DNA of 64,000 nucleotides from Paenibacillus sp. SYP-B3998 (GCF_010820665.1 NZ_JAAIKC010000006.1:124001-188000); one strand, 5' to 3'. Positions 42,564-52,781 are shown, counted from the stretch's first letter. Notes: a model not told the origin generated them from the sequence alone. Translations and numbers: made by a program.

Positions 42564-44111
42564 TTATTTAAATACAGGCTCTTTCAGTGCTGTCAGCTTC
42601 TCCAATGAGTTTTTCTCCACATCGGCATGCAAGCTGTTCCCGTGGGAGTCCATGGTAACGATCGCCGCGAAGCCTTCTGTTTCCAGATGCCACATGGCTT
42701 CTGGGATACCAAACTCAAGGTAATCAACACCTTCAACCTTCTTGAAACACTGTGCGTAGTATTGCGCAGCGCCACCAATGGCGTTCAAATATACACCGCC
42801 ATGATCCTTCAGGGCAGCCAGTGTTTTGGGTCCCATTCCGCCTTTACCGATGACTGCACGAATACCGAACTTCTTAATGATATCGCCCTGATAAGGTTCC
42901 TCGCGGATACTTGTAGTCGGACCTGCCGCTTTCACATGCCACTCGCCGGACTCATCTTTGCTCATTACAGGTCCACAATGGTAAATGGCAGCGCCATTGA
43001 GATCCAGTGGTGCATCATGGTCCATCAAATATTTGTGCAGCGCGTCGCGTCCTGTATGCATCGTCCCGTTGATCACAACCACGTCGCCGACTTTTAACTG
43101 ACGAATCTGCTCTTCCGAAATCGGTGTATGCAATACAATTTCTCGACGCTCTACCGTTGTGTCCTGAGCCGCTTTCACACTGGCTTCAAAAGCATCTTGG
43201 AACGACACTTCCGTCCCTCTTGGGTAGGACCAGCCATTAATTTCGCCGGATTCCGCGTTCAAAATAACACCCTGACGACGGAACGCCCAACAGTTATAGG
43301 CAACGGAAACGAAGAAACTTGCAGGCAATCGGTTCATCACGCCAACTTTACAGCCAAGCAGAGTAACCTGACCGCCAAAGCCCATCGTGCCAATCCCCAA
43401 CGTATTAGCATGTTCCATCACATACTCTTCCACTTTACGCAGCTCTGGGTGCGGGTTCACATCGTCTACATGGCGAAACAATTGATGCTTAGCCAACTCG
43501 TAACCGCTTGTACGGTCGCCACCGATGCCTACGCCGATGAATCCAGCGCTGCAGCCTTGGCCTTGTGCCTGGTATACCGCGTGCATGACACATTTACGAA
43601 TGCCGTCAAGATCACGACCTGCTTTGCCTAGACCCTCAAGATCAGCCGGAAGGCTGTATTGGATATTTTTGTTCTCACAGCCTCCGCCCTTGAGAATCAG
43701 CTTTACTTCAATATCACTACGTTCCCATTGTTCAAAATGAATAACCGGTGTGCCGGGTCCCAGATTATCCCCGCTGTTCGCTCCAGTAAGGGAATCCACA
43801 GAATTCGTGCGAAGCTTGCTTGCTTTGGTCGCATTCGCTACGGCTTCAAGAATCTGCTTCTTCATGATAATTTGGTTTGCCCCAACCGGACAGTGTATAA
43901 TAAACGTTGGCATGCCCGTATCTTGGCAAATCGGAGATACATTGCATTCCGCCATATGAATGTTATCAGCAATTCGTGATAAGGACAGTGCGGAGCGTGT
44001 TCCTTTATCCTCATTCTCTTGAGCGGCTTGAACCGCGCGACGTACATCACCAGGAAGGTTCGTAGAAGTTTCGACAATCAAATCGTAAACGCTTTGATAA
44101 AAATGCTGCAT
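42564..44111 (-). CDS. Class I (iron-sulfur) fumarate hydratase
   Basis: Interconverts fumarate and malate in the TCA cycle. The N-terminal alpha-type region contains CNVSPICQDTGMPTFI and GGGCENKNIQYSLP, and SAGFIGVGIGGDRTSGYELAKHQL follows; these cysteines hold the 4Fe-4S cluster. The C-terminal beta-type region has NGTMHTGRDALHK and GKGGMGPKTLAALKDHGGVYL. Both parts are fused in one chain, as in FumA. I took the ATG at 44111 (MQHFYQSVYD); the frame opens with TTG at 44135, next to the only good GGAG. The oxygen-labile enzyme would join the mdh-icd-citZ enzymes further along. Confidence 0.9.
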   Translation of the reverse strand: MQHFYQSVYDLIVETSTNLPGDVRRAVQAAQENEDKGTRSALSLSRIADNIHMAECNVSPICQDTGMPTFIIHCPVGANQIIMKKQILEAVANATKASKLRTNSVDSLTGANSGDNLGPGTPVIHFEQWERSDIEVKLILKGGGCENKNIQYSLPADLEGLGKAGRDLDGIRKCVMHAVYQAQGQGCSAGFIGVGIGGDRTSGYELAKHQLFRHVDDVNPHPELRKVEEYVMEHANTLGIGTMGFGGQVTLLGCKVGVMNRLPASFFVSVAYNCWAFRRQGVILNAESGEINGWSYPRGTEVSFQDAFEASVKAAQDTTVERREIVLHTPISEEQIRQLKVGDVVVINGTMHTGRDALHKYLMDHDAPLDLNGAAIYHCGPVMSKDESGEWHVKAAGPTTSIREEPYQGDIIKKFGIRAVIGKGGMGPKTLAALKDHGGVYLNAIGGAAQYYAQCFKKVEGVDYLEFGIPEAMWHLETEGFAAIVTMDSHGNSLHADVEKNSLEKLTALKEPVFK

Positions 44112-44252
44112 GACTAAATATGGCTCCTCTCTCAATTGAAAGAAATGATAATGAATATAAATTGGGATAGCAAGTTTTAACAGCCTCTATTATACCATAC
44201 CTCTCACGAACTATTCGATGTTCTTGTGAGCAAAACAAGGAGATTCACTACT

Positions 44253-45401
44253 ATGTATAAAAGAATTGCCATCACAGTTCTACTGAGTCTCATCGGCCTC
44301 AGCTTACTGCTCACACCGCTGCAGGCTGAGCGTTCCCAAGAAATATACTATCAGGACCAAGTCGCAGTGCTTATGTATCACCATGTCCATGACGAAGATA
44401 CCAGCTCCAGCACAATTACAACTCAATTATTGCAAGACCAGCTACAATCCTTACTTAGTAAAGGCTATCATTTTATTTCTCTCAATGAATTCAAACAGTA
44501 TATGGCGGGCGCAACCGTCCCAGCCAATGCGGTCCTTGTCACCTTTGATGATGGTTATCAAAGTTTTTACACATCCGCTTATCCGATTTTAAAAAGCTTG
44601 CGTATTCCTGCCGTTAACTTCGTCATTACAACGGATTTAGCAAATCCACTCGGCTCCTATATCCCATCGATGTCGAAAGCTCAACTTAGTGAAATGACAC
44701 ATGCCACTAACTTCATTGATATCGGATGCCATACCGACAATTTGCATCATAAGCTGCCGAGTGGTAAAGCTGCCCTCGTTGGACGACTTGATCAAAATGG
44801 CCAACAAGAAACCGAAGAAGCCTATCAGCAGCGTGTCTTAAAAGATACAAACACTTGTGTAGGCAAACTCAAGGGACTTACCGATGCACCTTTAGACACA
44901 ATGGCCTATCCGTTTGGCATTACTTCACCCCAAGCGGCATCCCTTATCCAACAAGCAGGCATCCGTTATGCCTTCACGATTTCACCCGAAATGGCAACGC
45001 GAAGCGCTGATCGGTTACTTATCCCGCGGATCAACGCAGGCAGCCCGGAGATCACGCCGGAGCTGCTGCATCGCTCGATCCAGCGCCGCATTGTGGCGCA
45101 GCCAAATACGGCTCCGCTACGCGTGGACGCCGCTACCGCTGCCGCGCAGCTCGGCGGCAGCGCTGTTCTAGAGGGCGGTGCGCTTGAGCTCCGCCTCGGA
45201 CAAGAGGCATTCACCCTGCAGGTGAATGCGAAGACCGCGACGCGAGGAGGAGCGCGCGTCGTACTTCGAGAGCCCGTGCTGCGTCAGCACGGGCAGGTCA
45301 TGATTGCGCTTGACGATCTTCAAGCACTGCTCGGGCTCCCGCTCGTCTACACCCCCGCCACCGGTAAGGTGGCTGAGCGGGTGACGCCGAGCGTCAAATA
45401 G
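44253..45401 (+). CDS. Secreted polysaccharide deacetylase with C-terminal wall-stalk domain
   Basis: About 382 aa with a signal peptide (MYKRIAITVLLSLIGLSLLL). The carbohydrate esterase 4 domain shows VLMYHHVHDED, VTFDDGYQSFYTSAYPIL (catalytic Asp pair), DIGCHTDNLHH (metal His) and MAYPFG. Residues about 290-380 resemble the copper amine oxidase N-terminal-like (stalk) domain. DNA from 45040 on is visibly richer in G and C than the front half, so the tail may have a different history. Start at 44253 is behind AAGGAGA. It probably modifies cell-wall or exopolysaccharide glucosamine. Confidence 0.9.
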   Translation: MYKRIAITVLLSLIGLSLLLTPLQAERSQEIYYQDQVAVLMYHHVHDEDTSSSTITTQLLQDQLQSLLSKGYHFISLNEFKQYMAGATVPANAVLVTFDDGYQSFYTSAYPILKSLRIPAVNFVITTDLANPLGSYIPSMSKAQLSEMTHATNFIDIGCHTDNLHHKLPSGKAALVGRLDQNGQQETEEAYQQRVLKDTNTCVGKLKGLTDAPLDTMAYPFGITSPQAASLIQQAGIRYAFTISPEMATRSADRLLIPRINAGSPEITPELLHRSIQRRIVAQPNTAPLRVDAATAAAQLGGSAVLEGGALELRLGQEAFTLQVNAKTATRGGARVVLREPVLRQHGQVMIALDDLQALLGLPLVYTPATGKVAERVTPSVK

Positions 45402-45438
45402 ACAAGGCCGTCTGGTGGGTTTCCCAGACGGCCTTGTC
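45401..45438 (+). terminator. Terminator after the deacetylase gene
   Basis: A perfect 15-bp inverted repeat GACAAGGCCGTCTGG with its complement and an 8-nt loop, directly at the stop codon. The trailing T run is short. Confidence 0.82.
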
Positions 45439-45530
45439 TTGCTTTGCCTGCTGCTATCGTTCTCATCAGCAGATGGAAATTTTTCCTCAGAAGCGTTACT
45501 ATAGGAAGACTACAATTCTAGGAGGACTTT

Positions 45531-46112
45531 ATGAGCCATCACTTTTTTGCCTACTTGTATCGATTAAAATATATCGATCGTTGGAGTTTAATGTGGAATA
45601 TGCGAAGAGACACTGTCGCGGAGCATTCTTATTACGTCTCCGCCATTGCTCATATGCTTTGTACAATTGCAAATGAAGTATACGGCCGCAATATACCGAC
45701 AGATCGGGTTGTTTCAATCGCATTGTTTCACGATGCATCGGAGGTATTAACGGGAGATATTCCTCAGCCCGTTAAACATAATAATGAGCAAATCCTGCGA
45801 AACTTCAGAGAAATTGAAGATGTAGCGGTTGAGCGGTTGATGCAAACCATTCCAACTGAAATCAGCAATGTATACCGCAGTTTAATTCAGGATCATGACC
45901 CCGAACTCTACAAATGGGTGAAGGCAGCAGATCTGCTGGAAGCTTATATTAAATGTTTAACCGAGCTGTCCACTGGAAATCGGGAATTCATTGTAGCCAA
46001 ACAGCAAATTTTAGAGAGCTTGCAAAAAATGGATATGCCGGAAGTGGACTATTTCCTTACCCATATGAGCGCTTCGTTTGAAAAAACATTAGACGAAATT
46101 ACATTGAATTAA
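45531..46112 (+). CDS. YfbR-like HD-domain 5'-nucleotidase
   Basis: 193-aa HD phosphohydrolase. The YfbR signature is clear: FFAYLYRLKYIDRWSLMWNMRRDTVAEHSYYV with the first metal His, then SIALFHDASEVLTGDIPQPVKH with HD, and the later Asp in KWVKAADLLEAY. E. coli YfbR removes phosphate from deoxyribonucleoside 5'-monophosphates. Start is behind TAGGAGGACTTT. It has a terminator and no operon partner. Confidence 0.9.
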   Translation: MSHHFFAYLYRLKYIDRWSLMWNMRRDTVAEHSYYVSAIAHMLCTIANEVYGRNIPTDRVVSIALFHDASEVLTGDIPQPVKHNNEQILRNFREIEDVAVERLMQTIPTEISNVYRSLIQDHDPELYKWVKAADLLEAYIKCLTELSTGNREFIVAKQQILESLQKMDMPEVDYFLTHMSASFEKTLDEITLN

Positions 46113-46115
46113 TAC

Positions 46116-46152
46116 AAAAAGCAGGTCATCATGATGATGAGCCTGCTTTTTT
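46116..46152. terminator. Bidirectional terminator after yfbR-like gene
   Basis: AAAAAGCAGG/CCTGCTTTTT with an inner TCATCA/TGATGA pairing. T runs flank both sides, so it serves both the nucleotidase gene and the convergent membrane-protein gene. Confidence 0.9.
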
Positions 46153-46178
46153 CTTATGCCAACAATACTTTCATTTCT

Positions 46179-46607
46179 TTACGCTAAAAGTTGTGGATTC
46201 GTCATAATCAATACTGCAACGATGACTGCGATTGCAGCAATCCAGCTAAAAGTTTTGATTTTAGCTACATCAGAAGCTGTGTCCTTGCCTGCTTTAGCAG
46301 CAACGATCAGCTTCTTCATTCTACCACCCATCATACCGGACAAAGCGACAATGATAAGCAAGAGAACGATAGCCAGAATCATCCAAAGAACAGAAGGCTT
46401 AGTTTTACTGATCAATGCGCCTCCAGTGATGAAAGCTACGATTGCTGCGTATTGACCCACTCGATTGAAAGATCTAAGCAGCCCGACGAAGCTTTCTTGA
46501 GCAGCTCCCGATAACGTTGCGGCACGTCCCGTCAAAAAAGGGAATAACACATAACATCCTAGAAATAAAGCACTAACTACGTGTAAGAAAATCATAACAC
46601 TGTACAT
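46179..46607 (-). CDS. Small integral membrane protein (DUF2269-like)
   Basis: 142 aa with four membrane helices near residues 3-23, 51-65, 72-90 and 120-138. The first helix contains FLHVVSALFLGCYVLFPFL, and a helix pair has AAIVAFITGGALI. Layout resembles DUF2269/YjiN-like small membrane proteins, but I am not certain of the family. It is monocistronic. No function can be assigned. Confidence 0.7.
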   Translation of the reverse strand: MYSVMIFLHVVSALFLGCYVLFPFLTGRAATLSGAAQESFVGLLRSFNRVGQYAAIVAFITGGALISKTKPSVLWMILAIVLLLIIVALSGMMGGRMKKLIVAAKAGKDTASDVAKIKTFSWIAAIAVIVAVLIMTNPQLLA

Positions 46608-46734
46608 TTGACGCCCTCCAAAGTTTTTATGAAATGGTTTACTTTAGTATAACGAATTCAAATAGATGGAACAAGAAAGCGATCCCATATATTTAACCAG
46701 TTCACCATTTCTACAAAACTAATTGTCTACAACC

Positions 46735-46774
46735 AAAAAACTAGCACCTGCTGGGTAGCAGGCACTAGCTTTTC
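46735..46774 (-). terminator. Terminator after the secreted PPC-domain gene
   Basis: On the minus strand CTAGTGCCTGCT pairs with AGCAGGTGCTAG (two internal mismatches), followed by TTTTTT, just after the stop codon. Confidence 0.8.
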
Positions 46775-46782
46775 TTATCGGT

Positions 46783-48714
46783 TTATGGCAACGGTACAGC
46801 AGGAACATTGGCGATCGTTACTGCTTCTGTAAATTTAGCTGTTGTGTTCTGTCTCAAGCGCATATTGGCTGCACTCGAAATACTTGGGTTAATTTGAACA
46901 TTTACGATTTTTTCAGCATGGCCATTGGCATCAGCAGTTAATGAGAAACTAGTGCTGTATCCATAGGAGGAAGGCCAAGTGCCATCACTGTTTTGAACTT
47001 TCGCTACTTGCGTACCCGAACCATTGTAAACCCCAAGATTATAGCCAGTTGTCGTAGAATTTGCCGTTAACCCATTCACGATAACTTTCACTTGAAATAC
47101 AGCTTGATTCGGTAATTGTGCTTGATGAACGAAAGCGAATGGCGCCGTGTTATTCCCCGCAGGATAAGTCGCTTGTAAGGCATAAGCCTGAGAAGTGCTC
47201 GTTGCTCCGTTTGCACCGACAACTTTAATATAATAGGTTCCCGCTACACTTGCATTATAGCTTATTGCTTCGGACGTCGTGTTCGTGTTTACAGAAGAAG
47301 CCAACTGCGTACTAGAAGCGTTATAGAGGTACAGATCATAGTTCGCTGGAAGATTGTTAAGCGCTACGCTGATAGTGCCTGATCCAGCAGTAGTGAATTT
47401 GAACCAATCAGCGTCTGTGCTTGTACCAATGTAGCCATTATAGGTTGCTCCTGAAGCCAGTGAACCATAGGCAGTCGATAAGCTGTCATTAGGTTCGTAA
47501 GGATCGGTCGTCGTCGTTGAACCATATCCATAAGAGCCAGATTTAAATGTTGTTGGATCCCACCATTTATAGCCAGCGGCTGGTGTAGCCCACGGTTCCG
47601 CTTGCGGCTCTGTCGTGTTAGCCGGTTGTTCCCATGTATAAAGCGATGTCGCTGTATCCAAAGTAAGTCCGGAAACTTGTCCTAGACTTGTGTAAGTCTC
47701 TTTGGTAGACAACCAATTTACCATATTCACAAGAAGCGTCGCATCATTTTGCTCTTGAAAACCAGCATAGGTTGTTTTTGAGCCGCCTGTTTCTTCTCTT
47801 TTATATTTAGGACTCGCATCTTCAACTGGCGAAGAATCACCAATAAATCCTGCTTTACCTGCGCTAACTTTGGAAACAGCGACGTACGGACCTTCTGCAA
47901 CGCCTCCATTATTGTAAACACCTTGATCTACCGCATTTGCCCATTTCGTTGTTGTCGTTGGCAGATAGACGATCCCCTTAGCTTTGTTCGGATCAGTAAC
48001 CGCTAATGTCGAGCCTGCATGCATCGCTACTTTAGAAACGCCTGTTGTAATGCCAAACGCTTGCGAAGGGCTCACAATGTTATTCGCGGTAATGTCTCCT
48101 AAAGCATTATAACGGAAACGCACGCCGAAATTCGTAGCTAACCAATCTGAACTAGCTACCCCCTGCATAGCTCCAGAAGCTGCTTCATCTGTACTCATGC
48201 CAGCTGCTGGGTTTGTCCATGCTCCACGGCGATAACCGTTGAACACTTCCGAAGCATCCCAACGATTTTTGTTCCGATCTGCATTGTAATGATCCCCAAT
48301 GAAGAAAATGCTCCCGCCATTTTGCACATATTGCAGCAAGGCGCTTTGCTCAGAGGTCTTGTAAGGAATATTGGCTTCTCCGATGACGACTACATCGTAA
48401 GCCGATAGATCAGACAGTATAATAGGGCTTGTCTTACGAAGCTCTTTAACATAATAGCCTGCAGTACCTAAGGCATTCGCAAAATCAGAGAATCCTCCGT
48501 CAATAACCCAGTCTGCGGCACCAGCTGTTTGACCGTGCGTATTATCAAAAAGTACTTTCTTCCCGTTCGCCGTGATCGGGGTAATCGTTGGAGCCGGATC
48601 ATTCGGCCCCTCGGCGAAAGCTTGAGGTACGGCGCCTAACAAAGAAACAGACATTGTTGCTGTAAGAGCGAGGCCTTTCCATCTGTTTTTACCTAGCAAG
48701 CTTTTCAAATACAT
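46783..48714 (-). CDS. Large secreted protein with GATase-like and PPC domains
   Basis: 643 aa with a signal peptide ending AFAEG near residue 35. Residues about 50-340 resemble a class I glutamine-amidotransferase-like/DUF4350 fold: KVLFDNTHGQTAGAADWVID, YDVVVIGEANIPY, LLQYVQNGGSIFFIGDHYNADR, AGKAGFIGDSSPVED. Residues about 400-520 are a bacterial pre-peptidase C-terminal (PPC) domain (DPYEPNDS, DADWFKFT, YDLYLYN, AGTYYIKV). A final beta domain follows. Such PPC tails guide exported enzymes to polymers. I cannot name the activity; a nuclease or hydrolase label seen for relatives would be a guess. Confidence 0.8.
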   Translation of the reverse strand: MYLKSLLGKNRWKGLALTATMSVSLLGAVPQAFAEGPNDPAPTITPITANGKKVLFDNTHGQTAGAADWVIDGGFSDFANALGTAGYYVKELRKTSPIILSDLSAYDVVVIGEANIPYKTSEQSALLQYVQNGGSIFFIGDHYNADRNKNRWDASEVFNGYRRGAWTNPAAGMSTDEAASGAMQGVASSDWLATNFGVRFRYNALGDITANNIVSPSQAFGITTGVSKVAMHAGSTLAVTDPNKAKGIVYLPTTTTKWANAVDQGVYNNGGVAEGPYVAVSKVSAGKAGFIGDSSPVEDASPKYKREETGGSKTTYAGFQEQNDATLLVNMVNWLSTKETYTSLGQVSGLTLDTATSLYTWEQPANTTEPQAEPWATPAAGYKWWDPTTFKSGSYGYGSTTTTDPYEPNDSLSTAYGSLASGATYNGYIGTSTDADWFKFTTAGSGTISVALNNLPANYDLYLYNASSTQLASSVNTNTTSEAISYNASVAGTYYIKVVGANGATSTSQAYALQATYPAGNNTAPFAFVHQAQLPNQAVFQVKVIVNGLTANSTTTGYNLGVYNGSGTQVAKVQNSDGTWPSSYGYSTSFSLTADANGHAEKIVNVQINPSISSAANMRLRQNTTAKFTEAVTIANVPAVPLP

Positions 48715-48878
48715 AAAATCCCTCCATCATTGGATGAAATAGCCAATTCTTGGCCTAAGTGTATCGTAGCACAGAGAAAACGCTTCGAATAGCACCTAAG
48801 CATGGAATTTACAAAAGTAACAAAACTCTATGCAATCATCCAAATTAAAGAGTTCAGAAAAAAGAATGTACAACATAA

Positions 48879-48919
48879 AAAAGAACCAGCAGCCTATTCG
48901 CATAGGCCACTGGTTCTTT
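48879..48919 (-). terminator. Terminator of the citZ-icd-mdh block
   Basis: On the minus strand AAAGAACCAG...CTGGTTCTTT with an inner CCTAT/ATAGG stem, followed by TTTTTTATG, 13 nt after the mdh stop codon. Confidence 0.9.
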
Positions 48920-48932
48920 GCGCAAACGTAAA

Positions 48933-49874
48933 TTAACCTGTTACAACTTTGATTACGTTACGAACCGAATTCGCAGTTTTATCCAAAGCTGTTTTCTCTT
49001 CTTCTGTCAGCTCGATATCCAAGATTCTCTCGATACCGTCTGCGCCAAGCACAGTCAGGACGCCCATGAACAGGTTATCGTACCCGTACTCGCCTTCAAG
49101 AAGAGCGATTGTAGGAATAATACGTTTCTTGTCTTTCAGAATTGCTTCAGTCATTTGCACAAGAGAAGCTGCTGGTGCGTAGTAAGCACTACCGTTACCA
49201 AGCAGGTTAACGATTTCACCGCCGCCAGTACGTGTACGTTGAACGATTGCTTCAATGCGTTCAGCTGAGATCAGCTTCTCGATTGGCACGCCGCCAGCGT
49301 AAGTGTAGCGAACAAGTGGAACCATGTCATCGCCGTGTCCGCCGATAACTACACCTTTTACGTCTTCAACAGATACATTCAACTCTTGGGAGATGAATGT
49401 GAGGTAACGAGCTGTATCCAGTACGCCGGATTGGCCGATTACACGATTCTTAGGGAATCCAAGTGCTTGGTAAGCAACGTAAGTCATCGCGTCAACCGGG
49501 TTACTAAGTATGATAACGATTGAATTAGGAGCTACTTCTTTCACGTTCTCACAAACGGATTTCACGATACCTGCATTCGTGTTAACCAGATCGTCGCGGC
49601 TCATACCCGGTTTACGAGCAATACCCGCTGTGATGATCACGATGTCAGAATCAGCAGCATCCGCGTAATTCGAAGTACCTGTGATTTGGCTATCATAGCC
49701 TTGAACAGGACCTGCTTCAAGCATATCAAGCGCTTTGCCTTTTGTTGGGTTTTCCAATTGTGGAATATCAAGAAGAACAACGTCACCAAGTTCTTTTTGT
49801 GCCAACATAAGAGCAGTAGTTGCGCCTGTGAAACCTGCGCCGACAACGGTAATTTTATTACGACGGATTGCCAT
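48933..49874 (-). CDS. mdh: Malate dehydrogenase
   Basis: NAD-dependent oxidation of malate to oxaloacetate. 313 aa, LDH-like type: NAD-binding [16 protein letters not shown], substrate Arg pair in [23 protein letters not shown] and the catalytic His in [14 protein letters not shown]. Starts behind TTTAGGAGGCACATCCAAC, 58 bp after icd. It closes the citZ-icd-mdh TCA gene block known from B. subtilis. Confidence 0.96.
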   Translation of the reverse strand: MAIRRNKITVVGAGFTGATTALMLAQKELGDVVLLDIPQLENPTKGKALDMLEAGPVQGYDSQITGTSNYADAADSDIVIITAGIARKPGMSRDDLVNTNAGIVKSVCENVKEVAPNSIVIILSNPVDAMTYVAYQALGFPKNRVIGQSGVLDTARYLTFISQELNVSVEDVKGVVIGGHGDDMVPLVRYTYAGGVPIEKLISAERIEAIVQRTRTGGGEIVNLLGNGSAYYAPAASLVQMTEAILKDKKRIIPTIALLEGEYGYDNLFMGVLTVLGADGIERILDIELTEEEKTALDKTANSVRNVIKVVTG

Positions 49875-49932
49875 GTTGGATGTGCCTCCTAAAGTTTATG
49901 TGTAAGAGCTAGTTTTGTTTATGAAAATCGGA

Positions 49933-51231
49933 TTAACCCATGTTTTTAATGATTTCGTTAGCAAACTCTGAGCACTTGATTTCTTTCGCGCCTTCCATCA
50001 AACGAGCAAAGTCGTAAGTAACGGTTTTGTTGTTGATTGAAGTTTCCAGACCTTTGTAGATCAACTCAGCCGCTTCTAACCAACCTAGGTGCTCAAGCAG
50101 CATAACGCCGGACAAGATAACCGAACCTGGGTTAACTACATCAAGACCAGCGTATTTTGGAGCTGTTCCGTGTGTAGCCTCAAAGATAGCATGACCAGTC
50201 AAGTAGTTGATGTTTGCTCCAGGAGCGATACCAATACCGCCAACTTGTGCAGCTAGTGCATCAGACAGGTAATCACCGTTCAGATTCAGCGTTGCGATAA
50301 CGTCGAAATCTGTAGGACGCGTCAAGATTTGTTGAAGAGCGATATCAGCAATTGCATCTTTCACGATGATTTTGCCAGCTGCTTCAGCATCTTTTTGAGC
50401 TTTGTTTGCTGCTTCAGCGCCTTGCTCTTCTTTGATACGGTCATATTGTGCCCATGTAAATGTTTTATCTCCGAATTCACGCTCAGCCAACTCATAACCC
50501 CAGTTTTTGAACGCGCCTTCTGTGAATTTCATGATGTTTCCTTTATGTACCAACGTTACCGTTTTGCGACCGTGTTGGATCGCATATTCAATCGCTGCGC
50601 GGATCAAACGCTCAGAACCTTCAGCGGATACAGGTTTAACACCGATACCAGAGGTTTCAGGGAAACGGATTTTATTAACACCCATTTCGTCTTGAAGGAA
50701 CTTGATAACTTTTTTAACAGCGTCAGAACCAGCTTCCCACTCAATACCCGCATAGATATCTTCTGTATTTTCACGGAAAATAACCATGTCAACCAATTCA
50801 GGACGTTTAACCGGTGAAGGAACACCGTCGAAATAGCGTACAGGACGGGAACAAACATACAGATCAAGCTCTTGACGAAGCGCAACGTTCAAAGAACGAA
50901 TACCGCCGCCGATTGGCGTTGTCAAAGGACCTTTGATGGATACGATGTATTCGCGCATTGCTGTCAACGTATCGTTAGGCAACCAGTTGTTATATTTGTT
51001 AAAAGCTTTCTCGCCTGCATATACTTCGTACCAAGCGATTTTTTTCTCGCCTTTGTAAGCTTTCTCTACAGCAGCATCCAGAACGCGTACGGAAGCAGCC
51101 CAGATATCAGGACCCGTACCATCACCTTCAATGAAAGGGACGATGGGATTGTTCGGTACTTGCAGAACACCATTCTCGATGGTGATTTTTTGACCTTCTG
51201 TCGGTAGTTCATAGGACTCGAATTGTGGCAT
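49933..51231 (-). CDS. icd: Isocitrate dehydrogenase (NADP)
   Basis: Converts isocitrate to 2-oxoglutarate and CO2. 432 aa with [14 protein letters not shown], the phosphorylatable/substrate Ser region [31 protein letters not shown] and the metal-binding [25 protein letters not shown]. The NADP-specific C-terminal residues (HGTAPKYAG, then Tyr/Arg positions) look standard. It starts 149 bp after citZ, with two hairpins in between that may shape the relative mRNA levels. Confidence 0.96.
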   Translation of the reverse strand: MPQFESYELPTEGQKITIENGVLQVPNNPIVPFIEGDGTGPDIWAASVRVLDAAVEKAYKGEKKIAWYEVYAGEKAFNKYNNWLPNDTLTAMREYIVSIKGPLTTPIGGGIRSLNVALRQELDLYVCSRPVRYFDGVPSPVKRPELVDMVIFRENTEDIYAGIEWEAGSDAVKKVIKFLQDEMGVNKIRFPETSGIGVKPVSAEGSERLIRAAIEYAIQHGRKTVTLVHKGNIMKFTEGAFKNWGYELAEREFGDKTFTWAQYDRIKEEQGAEAANKAQKDAEAAGKIIVKDAIADIALQQILTRPTDFDVIATLNLNGDYLSDALAAQVGGIGIAPGANINYLTGHAIFEATHGTAPKYAGLDVVNPGSVILSGVMLLEHLGWLEAAELIYKGLETSINNKTVTYDFARLMEGAKEIKCSEFANEIIKNMG

Positions 51232-51294
51232 GATAATTCCTCCTTATAATGTTTGTGAAATGGGTTGAGCGTGAGCTAGACACACAAAAGTAAC

Positions 51295-51335
51295 GGGAGT
51301 AAGATACTCCCCCTGGTAATGGAAGATGGTACCAG
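51295..51335 (-). promoter_or_regulatory. Two hairpins between citZ and icd
   Basis: GGGAGTA-AGA-TACTCCC (51295-51311, 7 bp) and CTGGTA/TACCAG (51313-51335) lie back to back in the 149-bp gap. Neither is followed by a T run, so they are more likely RNA processing or stability elements than full terminators. Confidence 0.6.
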
Positions 51336-51380
51336 ACTGCCCGCACCTTTAAGCATAAAGCATGAATAGCCTGAGAGCAA

Positions 51381-52493
51381 TTAACGCTCACTAATTGGAA
51401 TATATTTTTGGTTGACCGGACCTGTATACTCAGCACGGGGACGGATCAAACGGTTGTTCTCGTATTGTTCCAAAATGTGGGCTGCCCAACCGGATGTACG
51501 GCTGATCGCGAAGATCGGCGTGAACAAGTCACGTGGGATTTCCAATGTTGTGTAGACGGAAGCCGAGTAGAAATCTACGTTCGGTTTCAAGCCCTTAAGA
51601 CCAGTAACTAATTCGTCTGCTTTAATGGACATTTCGTACCATTTCAAATTGCCTGTCAACTTGCCAAGTTCATAAGACATTTTTTGCAAGTGCTTGGCGC
51701 GTGGATCTCCGTTTTTGTAAACACGGTGGCCAAAGCCCATGATTTTGTCTTTGCGCTCTAATCTATCATTGATGTAAGGAACAACATTTTCTACCGTTCC
51801 AATTTCCTCCAACATCGCCATAACCGCTTCATTAGCACCGCCGTGAAGAGGTCCTTTGAGCGTGCCGATCGCAGATGTAATACCGGAGTAAATGTCCGTT
51901 AAGGTTGCAACTGTTACGCGAGCCGCGAATGTAGAAGCGTTCAGCTCATGGTCAGCATGCAGAACCAATGCTTTATCTAAAGCTTCAATGGCTATCTTGT
52001 CCGGCTCATTTCCTGTCAATTGGTACAGGAAGTTAGCAGCTACGGAAGCATACCCTGGGGAAGCTAAAGGCTCTTTACCCTCACGGATACGTGCGAACGC
52101 TGCGATGATACCAGGAATTTGCGCTTGCAGCTTGATCGCTTTACGCACATTGGATTCTTGGCTTAAGTCGTTTGCTTCATCATCATACAAGGCAAGTGCA
52201 GAAACCGCTGTACGAAGTGCCGCCATCGAATTAACGTCTTTCGGATATGATTTCAACTGATCGATCACTGCATCGGGCACCTTGCTGTAGGCGTTCAGGT
52301 CGCTTTGCAGTTTCTCTAATTCAGGTTGGGTCGGAAGCTTACCGAACCAAAGTAAATAAATAACTTCTTCAAATGTCGCATTTTCTGCGAGGTCATCAAT
52401 ATCAATCCCGCGATACGTGAGCACTCCATCTACAATGGAGCTTATCGACGAGGTCGTGGCTACAATTCCTTCTAAACCTTTGGTTGCAGACAT
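51381..52493 (-). CDS. citZ: Citrate synthase
   Basis: Condenses acetyl-CoA and oxaloacetate. 370 aa, small Gram-positive type. The start MSATKGLEGIVAT follows AAGGAGAGATTCCC. Catalytic positions: His in LHADHELNASTFAARV, His in GPLHGGANEAVM, MGFGHRVYKNGDPRAK and the Asp in VDFYSASVY. It leads the TCA block. Its promoter region carries a CcpC-type ATAA-N7-TTAT dyad and a second palindrome (52561-52601). Confidence 0.96.
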   Translation of the reverse strand: MSATKGLEGIVATTSSISSIVDGVLTYRGIDIDDLAENATFEEVIYLLWFGKLPTQPELEKLQSDLNAYSKVPDAVIDQLKSYPKDVNSMAALRTAVSALALYDDEANDLSQESNVRKAIKLQAQIPGIIAAFARIREGKEPLASPGYASVAANFLYQLTGNEPDKIAIEALDKALVLHADHELNASTFAARVTVATLTDIYSGITSAIGTLKGPLHGGANEAVMAMLEEIGTVENVVPYINDRLERKDKIMGFGHRVYKNGDPRAKHLQKMSYELGKLTGNLKWYEMSIKADELVTGLKGLKPNVDFYSASVYTTLEIPRDLFTPIFAISRTSGWAAHILEQYENNRLIRPRAEYTGPVNQKYIPISER

Positions 52494-52512
52494 GGGAATC
52501 TCTCCTTAGCTA

Positions 52513-52601
52513 CTCTATTAGCAAATAATTGCTTTTTCCTAACTCTAATCATATAGGATTTTGTTCAGTAAGTGAACAATAAAGACATAAAACTTCATTA
52601 T
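52513..52601 (-). promoter_or_regulatory. citZ promoter with CcpC-type dyad and a 7-bp palindrome
   Basis: On the minus strand TTCACT and TATGAT are 17 bp apart (about 52570-52575 and 52547-52552). The perfect repeat TTGTTCA-N5-TGAACAA (52561-52579) covers the -35. Just upstream ATAA-AACTTCA-TTAT (52587-52601) resembles the dyad bound by CcpC, the citrate-sensing LysR regulator of TCA genes. Occupancy by CcpC is inference. Confidence 0.6.
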
Positions 52602-52781
52602 CACTACCATAAATTTATGCTATCTGCCCATAAAATCAATTTAACCCTAGTGACTCATCTTCATTGTTTTATAATGATTCCCATGTTTTATTGTAACCAT
52701 TATGGATCTTAGTAAATCATGATGAATCATCAATTATGCGAGAAGTTGTGGGAAGTGTAGAACATTGTGAAGGAGAAAAAA

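Noticed and set aside
43128..43631. Plus-strand frame of 167 codons inside fumA
   Set aside because: Antisense shadow of the fumarase gene; no family features.
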